A stretch of DNA of 64,000 nt from Plazaster borealis. Its lineage: Eukaryota > Echinodermata > Asteroidea > Forcipulatida > Labidiasteridae. A program made the position numbers and the translations under genes. The notes under the pieces were generated by a model. The model saw nothing but the letters and a program-made list of their open reading frames with translations, made no database searches and was not told the origin of the DNA. The stretch lies in the NCBI GenBank assembly GCA_021014325.1, contig CM037471.1, forward strand, positions 18,744,818 through 18,808,817, in the 5' to 3' direction. Positions within the stretch are counted from its first letter, which is position 1, and every line of letters starts with the position of its first letter. Shown here piece by piece: positions 49,935 through 59,792 of this stretch.

Positions 49935-51095
49935 CACTATATACTGCCATGGCATACAGTACAACATTCACAATATTAAAACATAAATTTTAGATACTTA
50001 GAAGTCTCACAGCTTGTTTACAGTACAAAGAAAAATGTTCATTGACTTTCCAACTTCCGACCTCTGCTCAATAATTATTAATTGACATGGATTGTCGCAA
50101 GGCCTGTCAAGTGATTCTTAATCCAAATAATAACACCCCTACCCTGCACTCACGGTGTTCATTTCCAAACGTCCGAGCATCAATCTTGAAAAAAAAATTG
50201 CCCTGCACCTCTCAGAAATACGACAATTTTTTCAGGGTCTAGCTCACGGTCTTCAAGTTGAAAGTTAACCACAGGTCACAAACATTGTGCAATTTCTTTT
50301 CAATGTACCCCCTTTTATTTGGCTCGCAAATCTGTCTATAGTATAGAATGAAGGATTACAAAATATTCATAAGGCCGACGGTGTGTTTTCTCAGGTGCAC
50401 CTTTGACGAACATCGATTATCAGGTTCTAAAAATAAATGAGTAGCGTCTTGGAGCAAGACTTTGCACATGGCCAAGTGGTGAACATGGACTGATACTGGA
50501 CTGAAACTTTCCAATGAGGGCGCTATGTAATCCTTAGTTTGACCAGATTCTGTCGCAAGCCAACTTGCTGTACACATCTTACTTTTGGGCTATGTCTTTT
50601 ATCGTGGTATATCTGACTCATCCATGAGTATTACAAAACAATATTCATATTCCAGACTAATTTGGAGTTAGGGGCAGGAGGGAAGCTTAAATTTAAGGGG
50701 ACAAACATTAATTTGTAATGTAATTTGTGTACGGCTGAATAGGCACATTGATTTACCGCAATGACGGACTTACACCAGCGTTATTCTTGAGCTGGGCTAA
50801 GGCGAACTTAGTCTCATATGTGGGTGCAACTGTTTGGAGTTAAATTCAATTTCGGCCATCGGGGAAAAAACTGAGATGGGATTTTTTCTTTGTATTTGTT
50901 ATTTGTTTTATTTTTTAGGGGGACAACCTAGGAGGGACACAACATGTAACTGGAAGGCAAAATGTCCCCCAACACCCCCCCCCCCCCCCGGCGCCGCCGC
51001 TGGTAAAAATAAAAAGATTTTAAACCAATTTTTCATTCACTTTTAGGATTCAGAACATCTTATAAAAGTATACCTTTGGTTTTTAGAACCTTTCG
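49935..51095. other. No gene seen
   Basis: AT-rich, with a poly-C tract running into GGCGCCGCCGC near 50975-51000. No exon supported. Confidence 0.4.
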
Positions 51096-51099
51096 ATTG

Positions 51100-51442
51100 T
51101 TTTGATCCTATATAAATGTATATTTATATAATAAAACTAACCTGTGAAAACTAACCTTGCGTTTTTGAGATATCGCCGAAAATCCGGAGCGGTTAGGCCT
51201 ATGTCCAAGCAGGAAGAATAATTCGTAATTGGAATACACAATCTGAGAAACGTATCTGACAATAACGTTTCTCAGATCAGATTTTGGGGGATAAAAACTG
51301 AAATCTTTTTCCATCACCACATTACTTCGAAGTGAAATGATTCTCAAAACGCTTTAAACTATCGAAAGCTACTGTACTTCTAACCAAGTAGGATTTTATT
51401 GCCATTAGTTTTAAGAGTGATTACCAAAAGTATAACTTCCCT
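51100..51442. mobile_element. TTAA-family MITE, copy 4, diverged
   Basis: The interior matches copies 5 and 7 (TTTTTGAGATATCGCCGAAAAT, CATTACTTCGAAGTGAAATG). It ends GATTACCAAAAGTATAACTTCCCT, but the right flank reads TTAC rather than TTAA and the left terminus is lost. Confidence 0.7.
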
Positions 51443-51639
51443 TTACCATAAAGAGTATTGTTTTGGAAGGTTAAATTATTTCACATTCTTTGATGAGTTT
51501 CAATAAAGACGCCACCTGAAATCAATGTGTGAAATCATTATCGAAACAAAATAAATTATGACACATTAGCTCACTGTGTAAGAATTCTACTGCGCGCTAA
51601 CTAATTTATTTGACATAAAACTACATTCTCATATTTTAT

Positions 51640-51830
51640 GGTATAATGGCCCGATTTTCGCCGAAAGACATTTTTTTAAAGAATTTTCCTCTCGACGAAT
51701 GCAGATGATGCCGTTTCAAAACGAAAAAAATACACCGCGTAGGCCATGCACAAAATACATCATGCAAGATTGTTTGTAAATGGCTGATGGACGTGAGATA
51801 ATGGTTGGGATCCAGAAATCAATTCATTTT
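51640..51830. repeat. Copy of a dispersed repeat (inverted to 4785-5560 and 58950-59110)
   Basis: GGCCCGATTTTCGCCGAAAG and GGCTGATGGACGTGAGATAATG are the complement of blocks seen at 5530-5555 / 4790-4812 and 58950-58980. Confidence 0.5.
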
Positions 51831-51939
51831 AGTTTTTAGTTACCACTCATCATTTTTGTGCCAAATCGGCCAAAAGACGGACCTAGCATCTCAAATTATG
51901 TAAACTGTTATTGGTTTTTAATTGTATTCAACAGATCTG

Positions 51940-52170
51940 GATTATGCACTTGAGAAGAGTGTTCCCAGCTTATTTTTGGCTTTTCCGGTGTCCCAGAGAA
52001 ATCTGTCCCCTGGAGATTCTGTTCCCCATAATATTGGGAAATTAACATGGGCTGAAGGAGGTTTATTCAAATAAGGGCGCTATCAGAAGAAGTTTGTACA
52101 CAGTTCGCCGTATGGGAGGACAGAATCTACGGGGGACAGATTCTCCTGCCTCACCGCGCTCTTGCCGGAA
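51940..52170. repeat. Dispersed repeat, second copy of 49740-49930
   Basis: Carries the same ordered blocks as the first copy, plus an inverted GGGACAGATTCTCC near its right end that mirrors the left GAGAAATCTGTCCCC. This suggests terminal inverted repeats. Confidence 0.65.
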
Positions 52171-52274
52171 AAGCATTTTGGGTGTTTTTTTTTTTTTAAC
52201 GTAAACTTTAAAATGTGATTATAATAATAGCATTACCGTCTATTGAAAGACCAAAATAAATAAGGCTTTAATTA

Positions 52275-52626
52275 ATAATAATAACTAGTTCTTATATAGC
52301 GCATTTTACAATAAACGTATCAATGCGCTTTACATTAGTGCCCTGGTCATTGGGCCAATAACATTCCTCTAACCTTTCTCAGCTCAACCCTGGGGAGTAT
52401 ACAACCTTGGGCAACCGTGCAACCGTGGCGCTCCGAAGGCTTTTTCAAACACAATATCAACCTCTACCCTCGTAGGTACCCATTTATACCCCTGGGTGAA
52501 GAGAAGCAATTATAGTTAAGTGTCTTGATCAAGAACACAAGTGCCATGACCGGGATTCGAACCCACAACCTGATGACTAACCACCAGAACTTGAATTCGA
52601 TGCTCTTAACCGCTCGGCCACGACAC
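52275..52626 (-). repeat. tRNA-derived SINE, near full length
   Basis: On the minus strand the head GTGTCGTGGCCGAGCGG has an A box (TGGCCGAGCGG, 52620-52610). A good B box (GGTTCGAATCC, 52563-52553) follows. The body contains AAGACACTTAACT and the 3' region AAAGCGCATTGATACG and TGCGCTATATAAGAAC before a TTATTATT tail. The internal promoter fits RNA polymerase III. This is the best-preserved SINE in the window. Confidence 0.85.
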
Positions 52627-52783
52627 CCTTCTTTCCATCCATGACAAGGAAATGGCAAAGAATTCAAAAGAGAACATTTTGCTCGCAAATCAGACATAGT
52701 CTTGGTATAGGCCACACTTCTAAAAACTAACCCATTGGTCCAAATGAAAACTTAAAGACAAAATGTTCAGGGAAAAGCATTCA

Positions 52784-52805
52784 TTTATTTATTTATTTAT
52801 TTATT
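52784..52805. repeat. (ATTT)n microsatellite
   Basis: About five ATTT units beside the SINE fragment that follows. Confidence 0.85.
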
Positions 52806-52839
52806 AATTTGTAAACTCAAAAGCGACTAGCCTAATGAC

Positions 52840-52985
52840 CCGTAGGCCTGAAGATACCTGTGTAAAGAAGATGATGAAGAGATGTCAGTTTGAGATGTGG
52901 GAGAGGGACAGCTGGAAACCCAATCCACATGGGAGGCTCCGTCCGAGGTGGGATTGGAACCGGGGTCCACAGAGGTGAAGGGCAG
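52840..52985 (-). repeat. SINE fragment, second family
   Basis: On the minus strand CCGGTTCCAATCCCACCTCGG is followed by GGAGCCTCCCATGTGGATTG, the same order as at 7920-7965. Confidence 0.5.
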
Positions 52986-52989
52986 GGCA

Positions 52990-53405
52990 AGATACGATAA
53001 AACCAACCTCATCCCCAAAGGAAACTTCTGATTTAAAATTTAATACATTATGCCAATGAGCCAGATCAGCTGCAATCTGTACTACTATTATTTATGCTTA
53101 GCGCCCTCTATCGATATAGAGCAGTCCATTTTATTCAAGAGAGCTGTAGGACCTTCGGAGTTCAACCAATCAACATAATCTGGTACACAAACATCTCACT
53201 TAAGACCAACAACGTAAGGCTATTAGAGCATGGAGAAAGCGTCCTCCATGATGGGACCAACAGAATGTAGACTCCTCTTATAATCCAGTACTCAATTCGT
53301 CGGGCATTAAAATTTAATTCAGACGTATAAAACTATCTTCACTTTCCATGAGTGTACTGTTTTCTCGAGCGGAACTACTACTAGGGGAAACAAAGATGAA
53401 CGACA
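52990..53405. other. No gene seen
   Basis: Intergenic sequence, nothing supported. Confidence 0.4.
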
Positions 53406-53413
53406 ATAGTTAA

Positions 53414-53770
53414 AGGGTCTGCATACGTTTGGTATTGTAGATATATACCATAAAAATAACCTGTGAATATTTCATTTCAAAAGGTGGCAGCGTTTTTGTG
53501 ATTTTGCCGAAAATCTGGAGGGGTTATGTCCACGCAGGAAAAATATAATCTGCAATGGAATACACAATCTGAGGAACGTTACTGTCAGTAACGCTTCTCA
53601 GATTCAATTTTGTGGGGATAAAAAGTGATATCTTTTCTTCATAACCGCAGTACTTCTAAGTGAAAAGTCTCTGAAAATGCACTATACTATCCAAAGCTGC
53701 TGAACTTCTTACCAAGTAAGTATTTATTGCCATTAATTTTCAGAGTCATTACCAAACGTATACAGACCCT
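53414..53770. mobile_element. TTAA-flanked MITE, copy 5
   Basis: The left terminus AGGGTCTGCATACGTTTGG and right terminus CCAAACGTATACAGACCCT are complementary and lie between TTAA (53410-53413) and TTAA (53771-53774). A truncated relative (AGGTAGGGTCAAACTTTGG) follows directly. Confidence 0.85.
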
Positions 53771-53779
53771 TTAAAGGTA

Positions 53780-55335
53780 GGGTCAAACTTTGGTAATTAC
53801 CTCGAAAAGAAATTGTGTAATTTTTATCCGAAAGCCTCCTTGTTACAAAGATTATGATAATAGTAAGCATCCTGCGAAATTACCCCCCCCCCCCCTCCAA
53901 GCGAGTTTTGGAGATTCAAATGTCAGTGGTGTCCGTTTGTGAATGATGCGGCGATAAGGTTTGTACCTCACCTCGCTAAACGTGCATGGATTCGACGGTG
54001 AAATTACCGTCACAGCAGTTTGCTGTTTTCTCAACAAGTAGATAATGTATTCAGCTGAATCTTTCACTGGTGATTTTATTGCATCTTTCTTGATAATTTG
54101 GCCCATAAATCAGCATTTACCCCGACGAAACCAATCTATGACCCCACAGCAAAGTCATGATTTTGTCTCCCGGCGAGGACAGAAGTTAGGCCTACACAAG
54201 TTTGAAACATCGTAAAGGCGTTTCGTTAGCGGACATTTTATGAAACATGGGGCAGAAATCCCTTTAGCTTCAACCGAGTACCCGGTTAATTTTTGCTGCA
54301 TTTTTATTCGTATTCAAAGCAATTTGCTCTATGTTCAAATTGCGTATAAAGGTTTTATTTATCATAAATGCTGACCTTGGTTCCGGTTATTGGCCTTGGC
54401 CGGGACGACAAACCGATTGGCAGCACTGGCAGACGACACACCCAAACGTGCACACATACGAGTAGTTCATGATTCCCCCAGAATGTTTGCATGTAGATGA
54501 TGATAATAAGCTAGTGAAAGAATTACCTAATGTATAACGTTTCACGAGACGGACTGACACTGCCATCAAGTCACACGGTACTCAATACAATCCAATTGCA
54601 AAAAGGTAAATATGATTATTGAATAGGACTAATTACCATAATGATTTAAAGGAAAACAATGATGCAGGCAGATTCGTATAATAATGGTTTGTTATTCAAT
54701 TGTTAGTCTAGCTAGCGTATAACAATTGTCGCATAGTGATAGGCCTACACCTATGAACGTGGAAGAGCCAAAGATTGACTGTTAAACGTGTAATTTTAAT
54801 TCTTAAAGGTGACAGAAAATGTTCATTTAGTGGGATGTACTTTTCTATTCTTGTTTTATTTGTTTATTCGTTGATTGATTTAAACAAAAGTAAAAGGAAT
54901 AAAGACGAATAGGAAGTCACTGATTTAATCATTTAAATTCAGACTTATTATTTGTTTTCTTTTTTTTTAGTTTGATTATTATTTCTTATTCAATTCTTCT
55001 TCTTTGTTTATAATTTGCGTTTCTTTCAAAGACATCAGTTACCGGAGAATACCGAAATCTAAATTACATTTATAAAAAGTTGTGATGATACGGTTGAGCC
55101 GGGCTTTTTCAGCCAATCTTCAACCCGTTTAAGCTTCCATGTTGTATTTTTTAACTTGCATGTGCCCCCTTCCCCTTTTTCGTTTCCACTGAGCATTAAT
55201 TCAAAAGCCAAAACGGATTTATAACGAAAGTTAACTGTTTTATTTTTATTTTGTTGTATACAAATTGTGTGTTGTTTTTTGCTTATAATTGTCTTTCAAC
55301 CCAAATTATTATTATTCTTACTGTAAAGTAAACTG
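53780..55335. other. No gene seen
   Basis: AT-rich sequence with a poly-C tract near 53884-53896. No exon supported. Confidence 0.4.
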
Positions 55336-55340
55336 TGATC

Positions 55341-55589
55341 ACACTAAAAAAAAAACCTCCCGGGTAAGAATTGACCGGTAGTCCGGTCAAGTGGGACCTG
55401 ATCAATTTTTAGGTCAGTATGACCCGGAATCTGTGTCAAAGGGCCTACCCCAGAAATGTGTCAAACTGACGCAGAATCCGGGTTAAAGTCCCAGTTTTTA
55501 ACAAGTTTTTGGGTCAGCCTGACCCAGAAATGGTTAGGCCCCCCCTGCGACGAATCCAGGTCACTTCTGACCTTTTTTTTTAGAGTGTA
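55341..55589. mobile_element. MITE built of repeated GGGTCA palindromes, copy 2
   Basis: Ends are ACACTAAAAAAAAAACC and TTTTTTTTAGAGTGT. The interior has reiterated GGTCAG..TGACCC and TGACCCAGAAATG dyads like those of copy 1 at 49431-49662. Confidence 0.65.
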
Positions 55590-56400
55590 TAGTTGCTGAC
55601 CTTAATATCGAGTTGTAAATTTCGCGGGGCGAAATCGCTGCAATTTACCTTAGGAGCTATGCTGTTTAAAAGACAGCTTCAGGTTTGTTGTCTGTTCATT
55701 TAAAGCTTTTAATGTTTCTTGTTTATTGACGTCTGCATTCTCCGCCGATGATTTTCATCGTTGGAAAATTGTCATTTTGAAACGTTAGAATTAAACCACT
55801 CAATGTTTCAAACCAATGGAGATTGAATTAACTAAGCATGTACGTCGAGAAATTATTTATTATTTCCAAATTATTCATTCTGAAATTGCCACACATGTTA
55901 CTGGTACCCCAGTGAAAGGAAATGTTACGGTTGAATACAAAATTATAGGCTTATAGGCATGGTAGTCCTAACCCTACAATACATTTGTGTAGACTCTATT
56001 TCAGAAAATCGTCAAATGCAGTTAATAATAATGGTCACGCGTTGCTGCATTTGTACCTACCTGCCTATCATCAGTGAAGCTTCACCTGCTGAAAGCGAGT
56101 AGGCCCTATGTACTAATTTCGCATGGTTGTGTGGGGAGGGTTGTTGACTATAAACCGAAATTCGAGAATTTTGTTTGAAACCAATACAAAAATTATTAAA
56201 CTTTCACTTTGCTGGCCCTTGACACCTACAAAAGTGATCCAAATCACCCGACGTCACATTAATCTTAGTTGGGCCGCCCGTGTGTTATACAGTGTAGTGC
56301 GCATTTTAGGAGCTTGGCGGCAGCAGCCGTGTGGGACATTGTACAATGCGGTAATGGTAGTCGCCATGGCATCACTATACAGCGTACCAGCATTCAATCA
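55590..56400. other. No gene seen
   Basis: AT-rich. The plus-strand frame at 56123-56428 runs into the MITE that follows and is not credible as a gene. Confidence 0.4.
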
Positions 56401-56406
56401 ATTTAA

Positions 56407-56773
56407 AGGCATCGTACACGTTTGGTAATTACTCAAAATATATATTAGCACTGACTTGGTAACAAGCAACAGAGAGCTGTTGATAGTATAAAACATTGTG
56501 AAAAACGACTCCCTCTGCGAAGTAACGTAGTTTTTGAGAAAAAGAGGTAATTTCTCACCAAAATAATAAAAACTTCTTGCAAGAAGTTTTTATTCCTATC
56601 TGAAAGCACACAAATTTGTACAACAAGGGTGTTTTTTCTTTCATCATTTTCTTGCAACTTCGATGACCAATTGAGCCCAAATTTTCACAGGTTTGTTATT
56701 TTATGCATATATGTTGGGATACACCAATATGAGAACACTGGTCTTTGACAATTACCAAACGTGTACGATGCCT
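56407..56773. mobile_element. TTAA-flanked MITE, copy 6 (best terminal inverted repeats)
   Basis: The left end AGGCATCGTACACGTTTGG plus TAATTAC pairs with the right end AATTACCAAACGTGTACG plus ATGCCT, about 27 bp. TTAA flanks both sides (56403-56406, 56774-56777). The interior is almost the same as copy 2 and contains a CTTCTTGCAAGAAG hairpin. Confidence 0.9.
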
Positions 56774-56779
56774 TTAATA

Positions 56780-57270
56780 AAGTACAGGGGTTAAACGGCG
56801 ATATCAAAGTGATCAAATTTCACCAAACGTTTTCTTGTACTAAAAGTTACAGTTGTGTTTATTTCCCACCAGACGACAATTTCTGTCTCATTCAAAGAAT
56901 CCCATTTTATGCTAGCATAATGTTTCTGTAAGATGTTTATTGCCTGGGTTTATTGTTCGGTCCAAACTAGACGACAAGGGTTATTTATTGGCGTCGGATG
57001 TCCGACCGGTCTAGCGTAACCATGTTCTTCTTCTTTTTTGGTGGTGGATGTAAGACATCATGGGGGGGGTATAATCCAACCATTCATTTGTGCTTTTTTG
57101 TTCAAATTTCTTTCTTTTTTCGATCTCAATTGGGGGAAAGAGGGTTACGCTATAACCCTTGACGCCATCAAATTCAATACAACGAAACCGGTTCTGCCGT
57201 CTAATAGTGTGTTTTTGGAAAAGACTTGCATTCGGCCGTGTCCGTCACGTATGAGGACGGGTGGTTTTGA
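56780..57270. other. No gene seen
   Basis: Intergenic sequence; no exon supported. Confidence 0.4.
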
Positions 57271-57277
57271 TTGTTGT

Positions 57278-57318
57278 TTAGGGTTAGGGTTAGGGTATAA
57301 GGGTTAGGGTTAGGGTTG
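57278..57318. repeat. Short interstitial telomere-like repeat (TTAGGG)n
   Basis: TTTAGGGTTAGGGTTAGGG, an interruption TATAA, then GGGTTAGGGTTAGGGTTG. This gives about six TTAGGG units. Confidence 0.9.
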
Positions 57319-57499
57319 AGGAATGGGAATGACATGAAACGGCGGGGGGAAATGGAGGTTGATCTAAATTGTTTCAACTGATTAGTTTAAACACAGTTGG
57401 CGTCAAACACCAAAACCATTTTCAAATGCTTCGGGAAGTGATGCAATGCATATAGGGTCTACAGGAAAATCATCCGTTTCAATGATCAGCAGTTTATAG

Positions 57500-57730
57500 A
57501 CCAGAGAGCATGACAGACTGTAGACTTGTGGACAGATCGTTACAATGTTTGTCGCGGTAACGGTTCTCACGCGACTATCACTGCTAACTCTCGCGAGACT
57601 GCTGCATGGTTCCCGACTCCACTGAATTCTGGGTCCCGTAGTCACGACAGCAGAAGTCTCGCGCGAGTATAGTCACGCGAGAGCCGTTCGTTATACGCTA
57701 CTTTCACCGCGACAAACACTCCACGACTTG
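57500..57730. promoter_or_regulatory. CpG-rich TATA-less promoter-like patch
   Basis: An exact TCTCGCGAGA palindrome lies at 57589-57598. A ZNF143-like word reads on the minus strand as ACTACGGGACCCAGAATTCA (57641-57622). Further CGCGAG words cluster at 57565-57685, in an otherwise CpG-poor region. It could be the FLVCR-like gene's upstream promoter (2 kb before the exon at 59752) or serve a minus-strand gene. Confidence 0.45.
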
Positions 57731-57934
57731 TCCAAGTCTAAACAGACCGAAGGGTTTCCATTATTTAAATTTAGTGTTCAATAAATCAGACACAATCATC
57801 TCAATATTATTTTCTTTTAATCATTTAACATTTAACATGATATAATTATAATTGTGATGATCGTTTTCTTTGATGTTACCCGGTAGGGTAAGGTGAGGAA
57901 TGTTGCCGTCTGAAGTTGTTTTATTTAATTCTAT

Positions 57935-58200
57935 TATTTATTTTATTAGAAAATATATCAGGCAATACAGTAAACAGTAAACATACATTAAAATACAAAG
58001 AAAACAATGGGGTGAGAGGGGAAAAACAGGAGCACCTGTAAACAAGACATATAGGCCTACATGAACAAAAAGACAAAACACAGACACACCACTGAAACAG
58101 AGATGCAGGCCTGAAGGATTGCCTAAAAAGCTTTTAAAAACTTGTCGGGAGGCTTTCCCACTGCACCCGCTCAATGGGGGGATAACAAACAAAAAAGACA
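57935..58200 (-). repeat. Probable LINE 3' end
   Basis: On the minus strand GCGGGTGCAGTGGGAAAGCC, ending in a TTTTCTAATAAAATAAATAA-type tail, resembles the 3' UTR of a non-LTR element. The open frame across it (87 codons) has no motif. Assignment by style only. Confidence 0.35.
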
Positions 58201-58275
58201 AGACAATACAAAAAAATTGTTGTCAGTTTAGAGATGATTTGAAATGAATATTAATCGTATTTTGCTTGCATTTAA

Positions 58276-58648
58276 AGGGATTGTATATACGTTTGGTAAT
58301 TGGAACCTTTTGTTTGTTTCAATAGTTGTAGATATATACCATAAAACTAACCTGTGGAAATTTAATTTCAAAAGGTGGTAGCGTTTTTGAGATATTGCCG
58401 AAAATCTGGAGCGGTTATGTCCAAGCAGGAAGAATAGTCTGCAATTGGCTGAGAAACGTTACTGTAGTAACGCTTCTCAGATTCAAGTTTTTTGGGATAA
58501 AAAGTGATATATTTTTCCATAACCGCAGTACTTCGAAGTGAAAATTTTCTCAAAATGCATTATACTATCCAAAGCTGCTGTACTTCTTACCAAGTGAGTT
58601 TTTATTGCCATTAATTTTCAGAGTCAATACCAAACGTATACAGACCCT
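58276..58648. mobile_element. TTAA-flanked MITE, copy 7
   Basis: The left end is AGGGATTGTATATACGTTTGG and the right end CAAACGTATACAGACCCT, with TTAA at 58272-58275 and 58649-58652. The interior matches copy 5 (GCGTTTTTGAGATATTGCCG). Confidence 0.85.
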
Positions 58649-58649
58649 T

Positions 58650-59750
58650 TAAAGATCACAAAAACTAATCATGTAAATCATAATAATACCCCTAACTCAA
58701 ATAGGTGAGTACATCATGTACACCAATTCTTCAGAGAGATCTAATGACATTTTTTTTTTACACACCACCATAAGATGCTAGATCTGATTTTTGGCTTTGA
58801 ACCAAAAATCTAAATTAAATTTTAAATATATATATATATATTTTTATAGTTTCGAGAAGTTTTCATTTAAAAGGTATTTTACGCCAACATCCGCCAATGA
58901 TTAGTCACGTAGTTAAATGAAAACTAAAAAATAGCTTATTGTCGGGATCCCGACATTATCTCACGTCCATCAGCCATGCACACATTTTTTTGCACGTTAC
59001 ATGTATTGTGTGAAACAATTTGAAACAGTATCTTCTGTAAACAGAGAGTTGGTTTTTTTAAAACCAAAGATCGGGTCGTGCAACTTCCAGCAAAATGAAA
59101 ATACAATGTAGAAAAAAAGTCCTCACTAAGGGGCCATTCAGAACAGTCAATGTTAAAAAGAAATAACTGAAAATCGAAATTCAGTTTTTGTTTAAACAAA
59201 TTATACATATGTCAACGAACGAAAAAGAAGAAGAAAACATACCCAGCTGGCCAAGATCGTCAATTTCATTCCTGATTAAACTAAAAAGTTGTTTGTTTAC
59301 GCCAGGAAATGCCATTGAAAACTACTGATGTTGGATTCCTTTGATCTAAAATATCTGGTTCATTTGAGGCATTACTTTGTTATTCAGTGTATATATTATA
59401 TTATGAATCCATTCATAACATTGACTATTCAGAATGGCCCCAAGGAAATAAGTTACGGACACAGACATTATGTAACAGAGTTTGTTAAAGTTGGAACAAG
59501 ACTTCTATTCATGGGTTGCACATCAAGGTCCTTATTAACATTTCCATCCACTGCGTGCGTATGCAGGCACGTGATGCGGTATTGCTCTAATATTATCATT
59601 AAACTCACGGGAGTCGTGTCATATCGACCAGCAGCAGGTATAACAGGAGCTAACGTGAAGATGGGTCAAGCCGTAACGGGACAGTGTAGCAAGCAATAGG
59701 CTGCGTGCAACTGAATGCTAATGTTTAAGTGATTTTTTTCTCTTCCATCA
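58650..59750. other. No coding exon seen
   Basis: Contains an (AT)n run near 58828-58842 and a repeat copy at 58950-59110. The plus-strand frame at 59328-59699 has no recognised domain. The stretch ends in the acceptor TCTTCCATCAG at 59751 that opens the FLVCR-like exon. Confidence 0.4.
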
Positions 59751-59792
59751 GCCAGCGTTCAGACGACCGCTGCATAATCACCGTCAGCTGTC

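Noticed and set aside
52540..52626. Possible tRNA gene on the minus strand
   Set aside because: A and B boxes are present but no stable cloverleaf or acceptor stem forms, and the sequence continues into a SINE body with an ATT tail.
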